Below, piece by piece: positions 1 through 5,732 of a stretch of DNA of 5,732 nt. The notes below the pieces were generated by a model. The model saw only the letters and a program-made list of their open reading frames with translations. It was not told where the DNA came from and did no database searches. Location of the stretch: NCBI GenBank assembly GCA_031274665.1, contig JAISPV010000124.1, forward strand, positions 1-5,732. The letters run 5' to 3'. Position numbers and translations under genes: made by a program. The DNA is from Candidatus Methanoplasma sp. (GTDB lineage: Archaea; Thermoplasmatota; Thermoplasmata; Methanomassiliicoccales; Methanomethylophilaceae). Positions within the stretch are counted from its first letter, which is position 1; each line of letters opens with the position of its first letter.

Positions 1-1641
1 CTTCTTGAATATCTTCCTTATCGCCTGTTCCGACTCCCCCATCCATTTGCTCGCTATCTCGGGGCCGCTTATTGAAATGAAGTTTGCGCTGGATTCGTTC
101 GCCACGGCCTTGGCGATCAGCGTCTTGCCGGTGCCCGGAGGGCCGTAGAGAAGCACCGCCTTCCCCGGGTCTATCCCGAGTCTCTCGAACGACCTGTTCT
201 CTTCGGTCGGAATGAACACCTCCTCGATCTCTTTCCTTATGTGTTCCAATCCGCCGATGTCCTTCCATCCTATCTTCGGTATGTCCACGAAGACCTCCCT
301 CATACCGCTTGGTTCGATGTCTGCTAACGCATCGGCAAAATCCGCCATGCATACCTTCATCGTTTCGAGCGTCGACTGCGGCACCGGTTTATCAAGGTCC
401 AGTTTCGATATGTGCTTGCTCAGGCATTTCATCGCGGACTCTCTCGCAAGCGATGCAAGGTCCGCTCCGACGAACCCGTGGGTCATGGCAGCGAGCTCCT
501 CGATCCTCACGTCATCGGATAACGGCATGTCCCTCGTGTGCACCTCCAGAATACTCTTCCTTCCCGACACGTTCGGGACGCCGATCTCTATCTCACGGTC
601 GAATCTCCCCGGCCTTCTTAGCGCGGGGTCTATCGAGTCTTCCCGGTTGGTCGCGCCGATGACTATCACGTCGCCTCTGCCCCCCATCCCGTCCATGAGC
701 GTCAGCAGCTGTGCGACGACCCGCCGTTCCACCTCTCCGTGCGTCGATTCCCTGCTGGGAGCTATCGAATCGATCTCGTCGAGGAAAATGATGCTCGGGG
801 CCTTTTCCTCGGCCTCCTCGAATATCTTCCTGAGCCTTTCCTCGCTCTGGCCGTAATATCTGCCCATTATCTCCGGCCCGCGGATAGAATAGAACGATGC
901 GCCGGACTCGTTCGCGACGGCCTCTGCGATAAGGGTCTTGCCCGTTCCTGGGGGCCCGTACAGCAGCACGCCTTTCGGTGCGGATATCCCCATGCGGTCG
1001 AACAGTTCGGGATGTTTGAGCGGGAGCTCGATCATCTCCCTTATTCTGCGAAGTTCGTCATCCAGCCCGCCGATGTCATCGTATGTCGTGTAACCGGTGC
1101 TTACTTCCGAATCCTTTTTGACCGGTTCGTTTTTTAATATTATCTCGGTGTCGGGCCCGACGACGACGGGTCCTCCCGGCGCCGTCGATGTCACGTTGTA
1201 CGTTGCTCTGTTCCCCATAAGCGCTATGTTCGGTATCATCACATCCATGCCCGCGATGAGCGGTCTCCCGACCAATCCGCTCCTGAACGCGCTCTCGGCC
1301 CCTTCCTCGTATCCGATCCTCTTGCCCTCGGATATCATCGGGCTCAGCACCACTTTTTGGGCAAGGCCGGGTTCGCATTTCCTTATGCGGACGGTCTCGT
1401 CCACACTCACCCCCGCACTTGTCCTTGTAGGGCCGTCGATCCGGATGAGTTTCATGCCGTCGTCGCCGGACTCCCCTTTGAATATTTTTGCAACGACGGT
1501 CCTTTTGCCTATTATCTCGATGACGTCACCCAGATCGAGGCGGAGGTATCTGCGGGATTCGTTGTCGATCCTCGCCCTCCCGTATCCCGCCTCCGACTGC
1601 CTCTCGGCCATCGCGACCTTGAGCTCAAGGAATTTGTTCAT
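1..1641 (-). CDS. cdc48: CDC48/VAT-type AAA+ ATPase (3' end outside window)
   Basis: Hexameric ATP-driven protein unfoldase/segregase of the cytosol, the archaeal counterpart of p97/VCP, thought to feed unfolded substrates to the proteasome. The 547 visible codons run off base 1. Residues 1-185 look like the VAT N domain (double-psi barrel plus second lobe). D1 starts near the DDIGG motif at 188 and has Walker A GPPGTGKT at 229-236, Walker B LDEID with D288 and E289, a pore-loop YYG motif, sensor-1 ATN, and arginine fingers R343 and R346 in RRPGRFD. D2 starts near residue 457; its Walker A is at 500-507, followed by a KWMGES pore loop, and the window ends before D2 Walker B. Family members are about 730-760 residues, so roughly 200 are missing only because of the window edge. 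The ATG at 1641 is chosen because an in-frame TGA lies ten codons upstream with no other ATG between; Met11 is a weaker alternative. The gene is divergent from the HdrD-like gene. Confidence 0.96.
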   Translation of the reverse strand, partial: MNKFLELKVAMAERQSEAGYGRARIDNESRRYLRLDLGDVIEIIGKRTVVAKIFKGESGDDGMKLIRIDGPTRTSAGVSVDETVRIRKCEPGLAQKVVLSPMISEGKRIGYEEGAESAFRSGLVGRPLIAGMDVMIPNIALMGNRATYNVTSTAPGGPVVVGPDTEIILKNEPVKKDSEVSTGYTTYDDIGGLDDELRRIREMIELPLKHPELFDRMGISAPKGVLLYGPPGTGKTLIAEAVANESGASFYSIRGPEIMGRYYGQSEERLRKIFEEAEEKAPSIIFLDEIDSIAPSRESTHGEVERRVVAQLLTLMDGMGGRGDVIVIGATNREDSIDPALRRPGRFDREIEIGVPNVSGRKSILEVHTRDMPLSDDVRIEELAAMTHGFVGADLASLARESAMKCLSKHISKLDLDKPVPQSTLETMKVCMADFADALADIEPSGMREVFVDIPKIGWKDIGGLEHIRKEIEEVFIPTEENRSFERLGIDPGKAVLLYGPPGTGKTLIAKAVANESSANFISISGPEIASKWMGESEQAIRKIFKK

Positions 1642-1655
1642 CGTCCCACGGATAT

Positions 1656-1674
1656 CGTTAAAGATATTTCATTT
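1656..1674 (-). promoter_or_regulatory. Candidate TATA/BRE region for the CDC48 gene
   Basis: Read on the minus strand, an AT-rich stretch (AAATGAAATATCTTTAA) is centred about 24 bases before the ATG at 1641. That is where an archaeal TATA box would sit for a leaderless transcript. No strong Shine-Dalgarno sequence precedes the ATG; only a GTGGGA is seen. The match to a consensus TATA box is imperfect. A second AT-rich stretch further upstream (about 1710-1736) is an alternative. Confidence 0.4.
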
Positions 1675-1687
1675 GATTGTCCCGTTG

Positions 1688-1743
1688 CACGCTGTATGAA
1701 CGTTTACTCTGCGAGACAGATAAAAGTCAATAAAAACAGCGTG
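1688..1743. repeat. Spaced 8-bp inverted repeat in the divergent intergenic region
   Basis: CACGCTGT at 1688-1695 is matched by its exact reverse complement ACAGCGTG at 1736-1743, with a 40-base AT-rich spacer. The pair lies between the two divergent promoter candidates. It could be paired operator half-sites for a regulator acting on one or both genes. An 8-bp repeat within a 163-bp region can also occur by chance. Confidence 0.35.
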
Positions 1744-1763
1744 TTGGCACATATATCTGGTTC

Positions 1764-1778
1764 AAAAGCCTTAATATA
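1764..1778 (+). promoter_or_regulatory. BRE/TATA promoter of the HdrD-like gene
   Basis: A purine-rich BRE-like AAAAGC (1764-1769) directly precedes the TATA-like CTTAATATA (1770-1778). The box centre is about 31 bases before the ATG at 1805. Archaeal spacing would put the transcription start near 1799-1801, giving a leader of only a few bases. A second TATA-like run (ATATAT) at 1750-1756 is a weaker alternative. Confidence 0.6.
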
Positions 1779-1804
1779 GGTGCGTGCGTTCTTCTTTTCT
1801 TACT

Positions 1805-3622
1805 ATGAAAGCCCTAGAAAATCCGTTTTCGAAGCTGAAAGATGCCGTTGTTGTCACAAAGATGCCCCGTATCCAGCAGGAACTTACCGCGTGCCTGCAG
1901 TGCGGATACTGCATTAGCGTCTGCGAGGCCCATGAACAGACGCCTTGGGAATCAGTGACGCCCAGAGGAAAGATATACTATCTCAACCAGCTCAGCAACA
2001 GAGGAGGAGTGGATAAGCTCCTCGGAAGAGAGGTCTCTCTCAGCCCGTATTTCGTCGACGCCATGTACAGGTGTACGGGGTGCGGGAACTGCGAGGCCGT
2101 GTGTCATGCGAACATACCGCTGGTCGAGTTCTGGGAGACCGTCAGAAAATGGATGGTCGACGAAGGCGCAGGCCCGATGACCGCCCACAAGGGCATGGCG
2201 AAGAAGGTCGGGGAGGTCCACAACCCGTATGGGGAGCCGCCGTCCAAAAGAGGGGACTGGTGGCCGGAGGACGTAAAGAGATCCGAGACGCCGGAAGTGC
2301 TGTTCTTCGCCGGATGTACCGGAGCATACAGGCAGCAGACGCTGCCCCAGACCGGCGTGCGCATACTTGCCAGAGCAGGAGTGACGGTCAACACGCTCGG
2401 TACGGAGGAGTGGTGCTGCTCGTCACCTTTGCTGAGGACCGGCACCCACCGGCATTCTCTTGAATGCACCAGGAAGGCCGTCGAAGGAGCGGACGGAATG
2501 GGCGCAAAGGATATGGTCATGACGTGTTCGGGCTGCTACAAGACCGTCTCCACCGATTTCGGGAAGTTCTACGCCAAGGCCGGCCAGAACGTGTATCATC
2601 TTTCTCAATACGTGGAGAAACTGATCGCGGAGAGGAAACTTCCGATCAATCATGAATTCAAAGCAAAAGTTACGTACCACGACCCATGCCACATGGGAAG
2701 GCACATGGGGGTCTTCGACGCCCCGAGGAACGTCCTGAAAAAGATCAAGGGCATAGAACTCGTGGAGATGACCCGCACCAAAGAGAACTCGAGATGCTGC
2801 GGCGCCGGAGGCGGATACAAGAGCCAATACAACGATATGGCCGTGAACATCGCAGCGGAGAGGATCAGGGACGCAGAAGAGACCGGAGCGGAGATCCTTG
2901 TGACATGCTGCCCGTTCTGCGTGGTGAACCTGACGCAGGGAGCAAAACAGATCAATTCCAAAATACAGGTCATGGACCTTGCGGAGATACTCCTGAAGGT
3001 CACCGAGCCGGCGGAGGCAAAACCGCCGGAGGACAAGAAACCCGAACCGCCGAAAGCAAAGGCGCCGGAACCCTCTGGCGAGACGGCGGTCGCCGTAAAA
3101 GAGAGACCTGCCCCGCCCGCAGTGATCGAGGTGCCTAAACCGGCAGTGACCGAGGCCCCGAAAGAAGCGGTCAAACCAAAGGTAGAAGCGCCTAAGCCTG
3201 AGCCGGCAGTGACCGAGGCCCCGAAAGAAGCGGTCAAACCAAAGATAGAAGCGCCTAAGCCTGAGCCGGTGAACGTGCCCGCACCAGCACCGGAAGCTGT
3301 CGAAGAAGAGATGGGCGAGGACCTCTGGACGGATAACTCTCCCGAAGCGCTTGTCCGAAGGGCAGCCTGGAACAAGGGTCTCAGGTGCAGGAAGGATTAC
3401 GGACCGCTCAACATACAGGTCGCTTTCGTCAAATCGAAGGTGGCTGTGTATGTGCTTGCAGAGGGAAAAGTGGATGCGGGTGCCAAAAAGGAACTGGAGG
3501 AGGACGGATGGATAGTCCTGTCCTTCACGGAGAGCAGCATCACCGACGGCGAGGCCCAGGCGGTCGAGATCAAAGCGGCCGTCAAAGAAAATCTGAAAGC
3601 GATCCGCAAAAAGAAAATATAA
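1805..3622 (+). CDS. hdrD: HdrD-like heterodisulfide reductase subunit with C-terminal extension
   Basis: Iron-sulfur protein of the HdrD/GlcF family, 605 residues. HdrD reduces the CoM-S-S-CoB heterodisulfide at a non-cubane [4Fe-4S] cluster held by CCG motifs. Residues 30-40 (C30, C33, C36, C40) and 90-100 (C90, C93, C96, C100) form two ferredoxin-type 4Fe-4S motifs. The first CCG motif is C171, C204-C205, C241/C244; the second is C295, C331-C332, C369/C372. Their spacings (32/35 and 35/36) fit the CCG consensus, so both are complete. HdrD proteins end near residue 400. Here a Pro/Ala/Lys/Glu linker (about 399-503) and a separate domain (about 511-600) follow. An in-frame GTG at 1784 would add seven residues, but ATG 1805 is preferred because the predicted transcript starts after 1784. 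No HdrE or HdrABC gene is adjacent. A related family role, such as a 2-hydroxyacid or other thiol/disulfide oxidoreductase, is possible. Confidence 0.85.
   Translation: MKALENPFSKLKDAVVVTKMPRIQQELTACLQCGYCISVCEAHEQTPWESVTPRGKIYYLNQLSNRGGVDKLLGREVSLSPYFVDAMYRCTGCGNCEAVCHANIPLVEFWETVRKWMVDEGAGPMTAHKGMAKKVGEVHNPYGEPPSKRGDWWPEDVKRSETPEVLFFAGCTGAYRQQTLPQTGVRILARAGVTVNTLGTEEWCCSSPLLRTGTHRHSLECTRKAVEGADGMGAKDMVMTCSGCYKTVSTDFGKFYAKAGQNVYHLSQYVEKLIAERKLPINHEFKAKVTYHDPCHMGRHMGVFDAPRNVLKKIKGIELVEMTRTKENSRCCGAGGGYKSQYNDMAVNIAAERIRDAEETGAEILVTCCPFCVVNLTQGAKQINSKIQVMDLAEILLKVTEPAEAKPPEDKKPEPPKAKAPEPSGETAVAVKERPAPPAVIEVPKPAVTEAPKEAVKPKVEAPKPEPAVTEAPKEAVKPKIEAPKPEPVNVPAPAPEAVEEEMGEDLWTDNSPEALVRRAAWNKGLRCRKDYGPLNIQVAFVKSKVAVYVLAEGKVDAGAKKELEEDGWIVLSFTESSITDGEAQAVEIKAAVKENLKAIRKKKI
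2999..3313 (+). other. Pro/Ala/Lys/Glu-rich interdomain linker of the HdrD-like protein
   Basis: Residues about 399-503 are almost entirely Pro, Ala, Lys, Glu and Val, with no Cys and no aromatic residues, so the stretch should be extended and disordered. It joins the iron-sulfur core to the C-terminal domain. Its composition resembles the mobile tethers in 2-oxoacid dehydrogenase E2 subunits. That resemblance is compositional only. Confidence 0.85.
3140..3265 (+). repeat. 63-bp in-frame tandem duplication
   Basis: Two direct copies, 3140-3202 and 3203-3265, match at 62 of 63 bases. The one difference is G3182 versus A3245, which changes Val to Ile. Each copy encodes 21 residues (446-466 and 467-487) beginning PAVTEAPKEAVKPK. 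The flanks contain partial, diverged matches to the unit. The near identity at DNA level, including synonymous positions, points to a recent duplication inside the linker. Confidence 0.97.
3335..3604 (+). other. C-terminal domain of the HdrD-like protein, possible inactive Vsr/DUF559-like fold
   Basis: Residues 511-600 make a compact domain of mixed helix and strand. By eye the order matches Vsr/DUF559 endonuclease domains: SPEALVRR helix (512-519), GLRCRK (525-530), beta hairpin LNIQVAFVKSKVAVYV (535-550), a K/E-rich helix ending LEEDGW (564-569), VLSFTES (571-577), then a final helix. E514 aligns with the first acidic residue of Vsr. The metal-binding Asp position is Gln538, and the His/Trp cluster after the hairpin is absent. 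If the fold is right, nuclease activity is unlikely; binding or docking would fit better. This is motif reading from memory, not a search result. Confidence 0.45.
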
Positions 3623-3624
3623 AC
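3608..3624 (+). promoter_or_regulatory. Possible BRE/TATA for the Lhr gene overlapping the upstream stop codon
   Basis: The run AAAAAGAAAATATAAAC has a purine-rich BRE-like left half and a TATA-like AATATAAA. It overlaps the TAA of the HdrD-like gene. Usual spacing would give a transcript start near 3644 and a leader of about 29 bases before ATG 3673. The run also encodes the Lys-rich C-terminus, so the A-richness may have no promoter role. Confidence 0.3.
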
Positions 3625-3628
3625 CATC

Positions 3629-3658
3629 TGCCGGGGTATCCCGGCGCATTCATTTTTT
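3629..3658 (+). terminator. GC hairpin followed by T tract
   Basis: GCCGGG (3630-3635) pairs with CCCGGC (3640-3645) around a four-base GTAT loop, and a further T-G wobble pair is possible at the base. A T6 run follows at 3653-3658. The position, just after the stop of the HdrD-like gene, suits a terminator. The seven-base gap between stem and T tract is looser than in a bacterial intrinsic terminator, but archaeal termination depends mainly on the T tract. Some read-through into the Lhr gene is possible. Confidence 0.5.
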
Positions 3659-3672
3659 ATGAGACTAAGAAG

Positions 3673-5732
3673 ATGTCGTTCGATAAACTCAGCCAGGAAC
3701 TTATTTCAGTTCTGAAGGAACGTGGAATAACGCAGCCGACCGACCCTCAGAGGGACGTCATCCCGATGATACTTTCCGGAAAGAACGTCCTTTTGGTGGC
3801 GCCGACCGGCATCGGGAAGACCGAGGCAGCGATGCTTCCGATATTCGATTCCATTTTCAGGACGAAAGGGAAAGACGGGGTGCGGTGTCTGTACATCACA
3901 CCGCTCAGAGCGCTTAACCGGGACATGCTGAAAAGGATGGACGAATACGGCAAAGCGCTGGGCGTATCGGTAGGAGTGAGGCACGGCGATACTACACAGG
4001 CAGAGAGGAACAAACAGTCCCAAAAAGCGCCTGAGATCCTTATAACGACGCCGGAAACACTGCAGGTCCTTTTTACCGGCAAACGGCTGAGAGAGCACCT
4101 GAAGAATATCGAATGGGTGGTGATAGACGAGATACATGAACTGTCTAGCACTGAGAGAGGCGCGCAGCTCGGCGTCGCCTTGGAGAGGCTGGCAGAGATA
4201 AGCGGAGAATACCAAAGGATCGGTCTATCCGCGACAGTCGGGGACGTCGAGGATGTGAAAGAGTTCCTTTCGGGCGTTGGCAGGAACGTCATCCTGTGCA
4301 AGCATGACACTCACAGAGAGTTCGATATCGTCGTGGAATGTCCGGTCCCTGACGAGAACGACTCTGTACTCATTGACAAACTCCAGAGCGACCCGGACAT
4401 CTTGGCCGTGATGAAAAGAGCCAGACAGCTGATCGAATCCGGGAGGTCCACGCTGCTCTTCGTGAATACAAGGGAGACGGCCGAGTGGCTTGCGGCAAGG
4501 TATCACCTCTGGGATGAGAACCTTTCGATAGACGTCCACCACGGCTCCCTTTCGAAAGAGAACAGGATGGCCATCGAGGACAGTTTCAAGAACGGTGATC
4601 TTAAGGCCGTTATCGCGACCTCCTCTCTGGAGTTGGGGATCGATATCGGGTCCGCCGATCTTGTGATACAATATAATTCCCCGAGAGAAGTGTCGCGGAT
4701 GATACAGCGTGCCGGGCGTGCCGGGCACAGGATGGGGGAAGTGATACGATCGGTGATACTCGCGACGTCTCCGGACGAGATCGCGGAAGCGCTCGTCATC
4801 GCAAGGAGAAGCGATGCGAAGGAGCTCGAATATTTCAGAGGACGTAAGAATCCTTTCACGGTGCTTGCGAACCAGCTCATCGCGATGACGATGAGCGGCC
4901 GTACGGACAGAGACCTTGCATATAAGATATTCAGAAGGTCGAACTCGTTCAAGACCCTTGCACGGTCTGACATGGACGATGTTCTGGAACAGTTGAAATC
5001 CATCAAATTGGTATTCGAGGACGAGAACGGGTTCAGGCGTTCGAAGAAAGGTATGCAGTACTTCTACGACAACATCTCCATGATCCCTGACGAAAGGACA
5101 TATCTTGTCAGGGACATAAGCACAAGAGGGGTCATCGGGACCCTGGACGAAAGCTTTGTGGCATCCTTCGCCGAACCGTATGCGATGTTCATCGCAAAAG
5201 GCAGGACCTGGAGGATCGTAGAGATGAGAGAGGACGAACTCCTCGTCGAAGAGGCGGGGGACGTCGGGTCGGTCCCGTCCTGGGCGGGTTCCGACATACC
5301 TGTTCCTTTCGAGGTCGCCATGGAGGTCGGCAGGATGCGCCGGAAGATGGAACTGGAAAGATACCCCGGAGATGAGAACAGCTGCAAAAGGGTCGTCGAA
5401 TACATAAACGAACAGAAGGAAAGATGGCCGGTCCCCGCCGACACGACCGTGACACTTGAGACGGGTGACCGTCTGGCGATATTGAACTGCTGTTTCGGAA
5501 GCAGGGTCAACGAAACATTCAGTAAAATATACTCGGCCCTGCTGACCGCGCGCCTCGGAGAGAGCGTCGGCGTATCGACGGATGCGTACCGCATCATACT
5601 TGAACTTCCCCGGAACGTCGACAAAAGACTCCTGGAAGATACGTTCAGATCGATCAGACCGGGAACCGTGGAAGCGCTGGCCAGGATCACCATCCTCAAC
5701 TCGACGTATCTGAAATGGCGTTTCGTTCATGT
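3673..5732 (+). CDS. lhr: Lhr-family superfamily 2 DNA/RNA helicase (3' end outside window)
   Basis: ATP-dependent 3'-to-5' helicase of the Lhr (large helicase-related) group, associated with DNA repair and nucleic-acid remodelling. The 686 complete codons show the SF2 motifs in order: motif I APTGIGKT (43-50, K49), Ia TPLRALNRD (76-84), II DEIH (152-155), III SAT (186-188), IV LLFVNTR (261-267), V ATSSLELGIDIG (315-326) and VI QRAGRAGH (345-352). After the two RecA domains come the winged-helix region and the Lhr-specific part; the visible end, LKWRFVH, matches the WRF.HV stretch where the Lhr C-terminal domain continues. Archaeal Lhr proteins are about 850-950 residues, so around 200 are missing because of the window edge. 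ATG 3673 is chosen because it starts a typical N-terminal helix before the TDPQ Q-motif; no clear Shine-Dalgarno sequence is seen. It lies 50 bases downstream of, and codirectional with, the HdrD-like gene, but a hairpin separates them. Other Ski2-like helicases are less likely given motifs V and VI. Confidence 0.93.
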   Translation, partial: MSFDKLSQELISVLKERGITQPTDPQRDVIPMILSGKNVLLVAPTGIGKTEAAMLPIFDSIFRTKGKDGVRCLYITPLRALNRDMLKRMDEYGKALGVSVGVRHGDTTQAERNKQSQKAPEILITTPETLQVLFTGKRLREHLKNIEWVVIDEIHELSSTERGAQLGVALERLAEISGEYQRIGLSATVGDVEDVKEFLSGVGRNVILCKHDTHREFDIVVECPVPDENDSVLIDKLQSDPDILAVMKRARQLIESGRSTLLFVNTRETAEWLAARYHLWDENLSIDVHHGSLSKENRMAIEDSFKNGDLKAVIATSSLELGIDIGSADLVIQYNSPREVSRMIQRAGRAGHRMGEVIRSVILATSPDEIAEALVIARRSDAKELEYFRGRKNPFTVLANQLIAMTMSGRTDRDLAYKIFRRSNSFKTLARSDMDDVLEQLKSIKLVFEDENGFRRSKKGMQYFYDNISMIPDERTYLVRDISTRGVIGTLDESFVASFAEPYAMFIAKGRTWRIVEMREDELLVEEAGDVGSVPSWAGSDIPVPFEVAMEVGRMRRKMELERYPGDENSCKRVVEYINEQKERWPVPADTTVTLETGDRLAILNCCFGSRVNETFSKIYSALLTARLGESVGVSTDAYRIILELPRNVDKRLLEDTFRSIRPGTVEALARITILNSTYLKWRFVH

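Noticed and set aside
934..957. Similar DNA at the two Walker A sites (121-144 and 934-957), considered as a repeat element
   Set aside because: This is the expected similarity between the D1 and D2 ATPase domains of a CDC48 protein, from an ancient domain duplication.
212..1779. Several plus-strand frames opposite the left part of the window (212-856, 739-1137, 1097-1699, 1357-1779)
   Set aside because: All are shadows of the minus-strand CDC48 gene, whose two Walker A motifs, Walker B and arginine fingers fix the coding frame.
1642..1804. tRNA or small RNA gene in the divergent intergenic region
   Set aside because: No cloverleaf, T-loop signature or other stable fold was seen; the 8-bp inverted repeat with a 40-base spacer is not enough to call an RNA.
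2650..3375. 241-codon minus-strand frame with repeated Gly/Ala/Ser/Thr units
   Set aside because: The apparent repeat protein is the complement of the Pro/Lys/Glu linker duplication in the HdrD-like gene, not an independent gene.
2423..3649. 408-codon open frame on the minus strand
   Set aside because: It lies antisense to the HdrD-like gene, whose Cys motifs and spacing are unmistakable. Its translation is rich in Arg, Phe and Leu with no recognisable motif, and its repeats only mirror the linker repeat.
4225..5730. 501-codon open frame on the minus strand
   Set aside because: It is antisense to the Lhr helicase coding region. The translation is rich in Arg, His and Asp with no domain pattern. 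Long antisense frames are common opposite GC-biased genes.

Overview
The window is a short piece of an archaeal chromosome, coding on both strands. It holds three large genes and no tRNA, rRNA, CRISPR or mobile element that I can see. A CDC48/VAT-type AAA+ ATPase runs leftward and leaves the window at base 1. An HdrD-like iron-sulfur protein and an Lhr-type helicase both run rightward, and the helicase is cut at base 5732. The archaeal assignment rests on the CDC48/VAT ATPase, the archaeal-style Lhr helicase, TATA/BRE-like promoters placed for leaderless or near-leaderless transcripts, and the HdrD-like protein. An HdrD without an adjacent HdrE cytochrome, at moderately high GC, fits the Methanomassiliicoccales/Thermoplasmata group of methanogens. 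That placement is an inference and is not proven by the sequence.

Layout: 1-1641 (minus) is the CDC48 gene, with its N domain, complete D1 ATPase and the start of D2. 1642-1804 is a divergent intergenic region with an AT-rich promoter candidate on each side and a spaced 8-bp inverted repeat in the middle. 1805-3622 (plus) is a 605-residue HdrD-like protein with two ferredoxin-type Cys motifs, two complete CCG cysteine motifs, a long Pro/Ala/Lys/Glu tether carrying a near-perfect 63-bp tandem duplication, and a small C-terminal domain. 3623-3672 is a short spacer with a GC hairpin and a T tract. 3673-5732 (plus) is the first 686 residues of an Lhr-family superfamily 2 helicase.

The genes do not form an obvious pathway: one handles protein unfolding, one redox or heterodisulfide chemistry, and one nucleic-acid remodelling. 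The most unusual item is the HdrD-like protein. Its C-terminal 90 or so residues resemble, by eye, the Vsr/DUF559 nuclease fold (PD-(D/E)XK-like). The position aligned with the key metal-binding Asp is Gln, so the domain looks like a dead nuclease module tethered to a redox enzyme. This is a hypothesis from motif reading and needs profile or structure comparison.
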